Source: Sphingobacteriales bacterium (lineage in GTDB: Bacteria; Bacteroidota; Bacteroidia; Chitinophagales; Chitinophagaceae). Taken from it: a stretch of DNA of 64,000 bases. Both the position numbers and the translations under genes were made by a program. The notes below the pieces were generated by a model that was not told the DNA's origin, searched no databases, and saw only the letters and a list, made by a program, of their open reading frames with translations. Of the stretch, positions 61,018 to 64,000 are shown piece by piece. The stretch's first letter is position 1. The number at the start of each line of letters is the position of its first letter. The stretch is from assembly GCA_016219985.1 (NCBI GenBank), contig JACRJO010000029.1:124001-188000 (forward strand), read 5' to 3'.

Positions 61018-62802
61018 TTACCAGGCGGGATCTCCCCCGCCTTTTTTCTTTTTCCCTTTTGAATAAAGCACTTTTGCCTGTTCTACCAGGCGGACGAACT
61101 CCTTTTGCAACAAATCATTTTCGCCGGGGGACAATTCGGCCAGGGTCACCACATCATTCCAGTTTTTATTTTTGATAAATGGTGAATTCCGCAGCAGGGA
61201 CCCGAACAGGGCCACCGAGGCGGAAAAATGGTAACATTTGCCCAGTGTGAAGAAAGGAGTGAACGCAAAATGGCTGGTATGCGTATAATAGCGGTGGATG
61301 GTATCACCGGGATTCCGGTACTGGAGTTTGATCTCTGCAAATTTGCCTGAATAAATACTGTCCCGGACCGCGCCCCGGTTGTTCTCGGTCGGTTCAATCT
61401 CAAACATCGCGATCATGGAATGTCCTGATCCGATCTCCCCTCCTTCCAGCACCGATGCGGAGTCCCGCAGCGCTCCCACCTTATTATCAAACCCGATCAG
61501 CCGGTATTGTTTTACAAATTCAGGATTAAACTCCACGTACATGTACACATCATCGGCCACCGAATACAGGGTTTGTGTAAATTCTTTCAGTAAGACTTTC
61601 TCGGCCTCTTTGAAATTATCGAGGTAAGCAAAATTGCCATTCCCTTTTTCCGCCAGCAGGTGGATCTTGGAATCCTTGTAATTGCCCATTCCCACCCCGA
61701 GGCAGGTCAGGTACACACCCGATTCCCGCTGGGCGGTAATCATCTCATCCAGCTCGGCCTCTGTCTTTAATCCCACATTGAAGTCCCCGTCGGTAGCGAG
61801 GATCACCCGGTTATTCCCTCCCTTTATAAAATGCCGCCTGGCCACATTATAAGCCAGCTTAATGCCCGATTCGCCGGGGGTGGATCCTCCCGGGGTCAGT
61901 TCATCAATCGCTTTCAGGATCTTTTCTTTTTCGGCCCCGCTGGTGGAGTTTAACATGATACCGGTAATGCCCCCGTAAACCACGATGGCCACCGAATCTT
62001 TTTCCCGCAGGTTATTCACCAGCAACCGGAATGCGGATTGCAGCAGGGGCAGGCGGTTGGGCATGTCCATGGATCCCGATACATCGATCAAAAAAACAAG
62101 ATTGCTCGGGGGTAATGTGTCCAGGTTCAGTTTTTTTGAGGACATATTGATATAGTACAACTGGTTCTCCGGGTTCCAGGGACAGGTGGTCAGTGTTGAG
62201 CTCAGGTGAAAGATCGCCTGGCCGGCCGGCGGATAGTAATCGAGACTGAAATAATTCAGCATCTCTTCGATCCGGACCGCATCCGGGGGAACAAAAGAAT
62301 TCATCGTGATAAACCGGCGGATATTACTGTAAGAGGCGCGGTCCACGTTCAACGACATCCCCGTGCTGGGAAACTGCCGGGCATTCAGGAAGCGGTTTTC
62401 AATCAGGCTGGCATAGGTTTCATCGCCGGCAAACCATTTCTTTTGCTCATCCCGTCCCAGGTCCCTGGTAAAAGAAGAAAGCCGGTCCCGGAAAAGATGA
62501 GAGGAGGAGGAAGGCGCCAGCTTCAAGCGCACATTGACATATTTTTCCGCATTGATCAGCAATTTTTCCGGCCGGTATCCCTCCAGGAAAAAACTGAAGG
62601 TATCCACCTGGCTATTGGCCACAATCCCAAAAGTGCCGGCCGCTCCACTGCGGAAGATATAGCCGGTCTTAAACTGTTTGATGATCACATTTTGCAGCAC
62701 ATTGCCCGCCTCATCCTTTACTTCGCCCCTGACATAAAACTGCTGGGCAAATAAGGAAGAGCCGGAAAGCAAAAGGATTAATATTTGACAAACAGCTTTC
62801 AC
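61018..62802 (-). CDS. Secreted von Willebrand factor A-type protein (YfbK-like)
   Basis: 594 residues with a signal peptide (about 1-19, SSLFAQQ), a carboxypeptidase-regulatory-like domain (about 25-90), the YfbK-type N-terminal region (ASLIENRFLNARQFPSTGMS) and a vWA domain with an intact MIDAS (FLIDVSGSMDMPNR and a TPGGSTPGESGIKLA threonine region), then the DUF3520-type C-terminal part. Such proteins bind divalent metal and partner proteins; function unknown. The last residues (KGKKKKGGGDPAW) are encoded by the region that forms the dnaJ terminator on the other strand. It lies 52 bp after hpt on the same strand. Confidence 0.88.
   Translation of the reverse strand: MKAVCQILILLLSGSSLFAQQFYVRGEVKDEAGNVLQNVIIKQFKTGYIFRSGAAGTFGIVANSQVDTFSFFLEGYRPEKLLINAEKYVNVRLKLAPSSSSHLFRDRLSSFTRDLGRDEQKKWFAGDETYASLIENRFLNARQFPSTGMSLNVDRASYSNIRRFITMNSFVPPDAVRIEEMLNYFSLDYYPPAGQAIFHLSSTLTTCPWNPENQLYYINMSSKKLNLDTLPPSNLVFLIDVSGSMDMPNRLPLLQSAFRLLVNNLREKDSVAIVVYGGITGIMLNSTSGAEKEKILKAIDELTPGGSTPGESGIKLAYNVARRHFIKGGNNRVILATDGDFNVGLKTEAELDEMITAQRESGVYLTCLGVGMGNYKDSKIHLLAEKGNGNFAYLDNFKEAEKVLLKEFTQTLYSVADDVYMYVEFNPEFVKQYRLIGFDNKVGALRDSASVLEGGEIGSGHSMIAMFEIEPTENNRGAVRDSIYSGKFAEIKLQYRNPGDTIHRYYTHTSHFAFTPFFTLGKCYHFSASVALFGSLLRNSPFIKNKNWNDVVTLAELSPGENDLLQKEFVRLVEQAKVLYSKGKKKKGGGDPAW
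61024..61053 (+). terminator. Terminator of dnaJ inside the vWA gene
   Basis: GGCGGG (61024-61029) and CCCGCC (61036-61041) with a six-base loop, then TTTTTTCTTTTT (61042-61053). It ends the grpE-dnaJ transcript 11 bp after the stop. It lies wholly within the last codons of the convergent vWA gene (minus strand). Confidence 0.75.
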
Positions 62803-62854
62803 GAGGAAGCATTAGCTGATAAAATACAAAGAATGCAGCAACCATTTATCCCTG

Positions 62855-63388
62855 TCATATTACCTGGTATATCTCTTTGAGATTCCGCCCCAGCCCGTTG
62901 TAATCCAGCCCGTACCCCACCACAAACTTATTGGGTATAACGAACCCCACATAATCGGGTTTCAGCGGGTACTCCGTGGCTTCGGATTTGTGCAATAACG
63001 TGGCGATCCGCAGGGACCGGGGTTGCTGGTGTCCGAGTTTAGGTAAAAAATTGTGGAGTGTTTTCCCGGTATCCACAATATCCTCCACAATGATCACTTC
63101 TTTGCCAAAAAGGTCATCTTCCAGGCCAATGGAAGTTACCACGTTTCCGGACGATTTCATCCCTTTGTAGGAAGCCAGTTTGATAAAGCAGATCTCGGCT
63201 TCGATCGTAAGGTGTTTGAACAGGTCGGCGGCAAACATAAAGGACCCGTTGAGGATGGCAATAAACAAGGGACGCTTACCGGCATAATCCGCGTTAACCG
63301 CATCCGCCAGTTCCTTCACCCGCTGCTGGATCATTTCTTCAGAGAGGTAGGTTTCAAATGACTTGTCATGTACTTCAATAATCGGCAT
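62855..63388 (-). CDS. hpt: Hypoxanthine phosphoribosyltransferase
   Basis: A purine salvage enzyme that joins hypoxanthine or guanine to PRPP. 177 residues: LFIAILNGSFMFAADLFKHL (N-terminal pyrophosphate-binding region), a flexible-loop region (IKLASYKGMKSSGNVVTSIG) and the PRPP-binding motif EVIIVEDIVDTGKTLHNF (about 97-114), followed by KPDYVGFVIPNKFVVGYGLD with the family's C-terminal base-recognition region. Length normal. It starts 16 bp after the stop codon of the LysM gene and probably shares a transcript with it and with the vWA gene downstream. Confidence 0.95.
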   Translation of the reverse strand: MPIIEVHDKSFETYLSEEMIQQRVKELADAVNADYAGKRPLFIAILNGSFMFAADLFKHLTIEAEICFIKLASYKGMKSSGNVVTSIGLEDDLFGKEVIIVEDIVDTGKTLHNFLPKLGHQQPRSLRIATLLHKSEATEYPLKPDYVGFVIPNKFVVGYGLDYNGLGRNLKEIYQVI

Positions 63389-63404
63389 ATAGTTCGTTTA
63401 CTGG

Positions 63405-64000
63405 TTAGTGACCGGTGATTCTTTTTTCAACTGAATAAAGAGGAACATTCTCCTTTAGCAAGAGTTTGGGCTTAGCGGCCGCTTTTTTCCGGAGACTGAG
63501 ACTTTCCCCGGGAGCCGGCCTGTCATTATTCTTCAGCCGGTTGAGCTCCAGCAGGCTTTCCAGCCGGATGCCCTGCTTTTGTGCAATATCGTGAAGAGAT
63601 TCCCCGGGCAGCACAGTATAATACGCTTCAGCGCCCGTCCTGCGTTTCCGTTGCAAAAAAACCAATTGGTCTTTTTCGGCTGACTCAGCTTCTTCCAGCT
63701 CATTGAACTCAAAGAGCCGGGAAAGCGGAATGCCATATTGCTGCGCCACAGAAAGAAAAGAAATCCCTTTTCTCATCCAGACAACCCGGGAATAATTGAT
63801 GCGGAATTCACCTTTGGGATAAATGAAATTGACCCGGTCTTTTTCTTCTTTCGGCTGGAAGAGCTTTCCCATTGACTTAAAGCCGCCAATCCCTTTGTAT
63901 ACTGTTGTATCCGCCGGGGGAACCGTATGATCCTTTTCTTCTGCCGGGCTTTTGCCCAATGCGATCAGGGTATATTCCTGCAACCCGTAATCCTCCACCA
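63405..64000 (-). CDS. LysM-domain protein, probably the end of a glucosaminidase-type cell-wall hydrolase (5' end outside window)
   Basis: The frame is open to the right edge, so the start and N-terminal part are missing; about 198 codons are visible. The first visible residues, VEDYGLQEYTLIAL, match the end of a glucosaminidase (FlgJ-like) catalytic domain. Two LysM-like peptidoglycan-binding modules follow: GISFLSVAQQYGIPLSRLFE (about residues 78-120) and YTVLPGESLHDIAQKQGIRL (about 126-168), then a basic tail (PKLLLKENVPLYSV). Role: cell-wall cleavage. Catalytic residues are outside the window, so the enzyme call rests on the ending only. Confidence 0.75.
   Translation of the reverse strand, partial: VEDYGLQEYTLIALGKSPAEEKDHTVPPADTTVYKGIGGFKSMGKLFQPKEEKDRVNFIYPKGEFRINYSRVVWMRKGISFLSVAQQYGIPLSRLFEFNELEEAESAEKDQLVFLQRKRRTGAEAYYTVLPGESLHDIAQKQGIRLESLLELNRLKNNDRPAPGESLSLRKKAAAKPKLLLKENVPLYSVEKRITGH

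Overview
The window is chromosomal DNA of a member of the Bacteroidota, most likely a Chitinophagaceae-type bacterium. The evidence is type IX secretion (T9SS) parts and T9SS cargo (PorT, a PorP/SprF protein, type A and type B sorting domains), a TonB-dependent receptor with a carboxypeptidase-regulatory-like front domain, the ubiE-porT pair, several Bacteroidota-type protein families, and repeated copies of the Bacteroidota promoter element TAnnTTTG in front of start codons. Both strands carry genes in short operons. No rRNA, tRNA, CRISPR array, prophage, transposase or integrase was seen.

Layout. 1-5.9 kb: the end of dnaX, with a run of ten A at the point where a gamma form would end; a pyruvate dehydrogenase E2 gene; a GbsR/MarR-type regulator; small membrane, epimerase and CoA-binding genes. 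6.1-8.9 kb: a small secreted protein next to a secreted metzincin-like protease, then ykuK. 9-11.5 kb: engB, ubiE and porT. 11.5-15.9 kb: a repeat-rich zone around a Wzi-like barrel gene and pyrC, holding five copies of a nested palindrome and a frameshifted four-helix-bundle gene. 15.9-20.5 kb: MutS-like ATPase, M1 aminopeptidase, YifB/ComM. 20.5-25.5 kb: a two-gene secreted-protein operon with a 1352-residue putative metalloprotease. 25.7-33.9 kb: ABC exporter, rhodanese, small membrane proteins, TonB-dependent receptor with an operator-like dyad on its promoter, a barrel protein and a thiolase. 34-39 kb: pyrD, terC, rsmE, dnaB. 39.4-48.1 kb: an unknown protein, an M19-like amidohydrolase, a T9SS cargo, recN, a zinc-ribbon coiled coil, NIF3, DinB-like. 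48.3-57.9 kb: an MG2/plug protein, a lipoprotein, a 15-PKD adhesin with a PorP/SprF partner, a peroxiredoxin and a protein that is almost only a sorting domain. 57.9-64 kb: rlmI, grpE-dnaJ, a vWA protein, hpt and the end of a LysM/glucosaminidase-type gene.

How it fits together. Housekeeping genes (replication: dnaX, dnaB; repair: recN; pyrimidines: pyrC, pyrD; chaperones: grpE-dnaJ; RNA methylation: rsmE, rlmI; menaquinone: ubiE) are mixed with envelope and secretion genes. At least four proteins look like T9SS clients, and porT plus the porP/sprF-like gene would serve that system.

Points most worth a second look: (1) the dnaX A10 run, where a one-base slip either way gives an almost immediate stop; (2) many genes whose TAnnTTTG-like box ends only 4-7 bases before the start codon, implying leaderless mRNAs; (3) a repeat family in which a palindromic module occupies different sites in different copies, bracketing a broken four-helix-bundle gene; (4) a TTGCAA dyad lying exactly over the -7 box of the TonB-receptor promoter; (5) the 1352-residue secreted putative protease; (6) the dnaJ terminator that doubles as the coding end of the convergent vWA gene.
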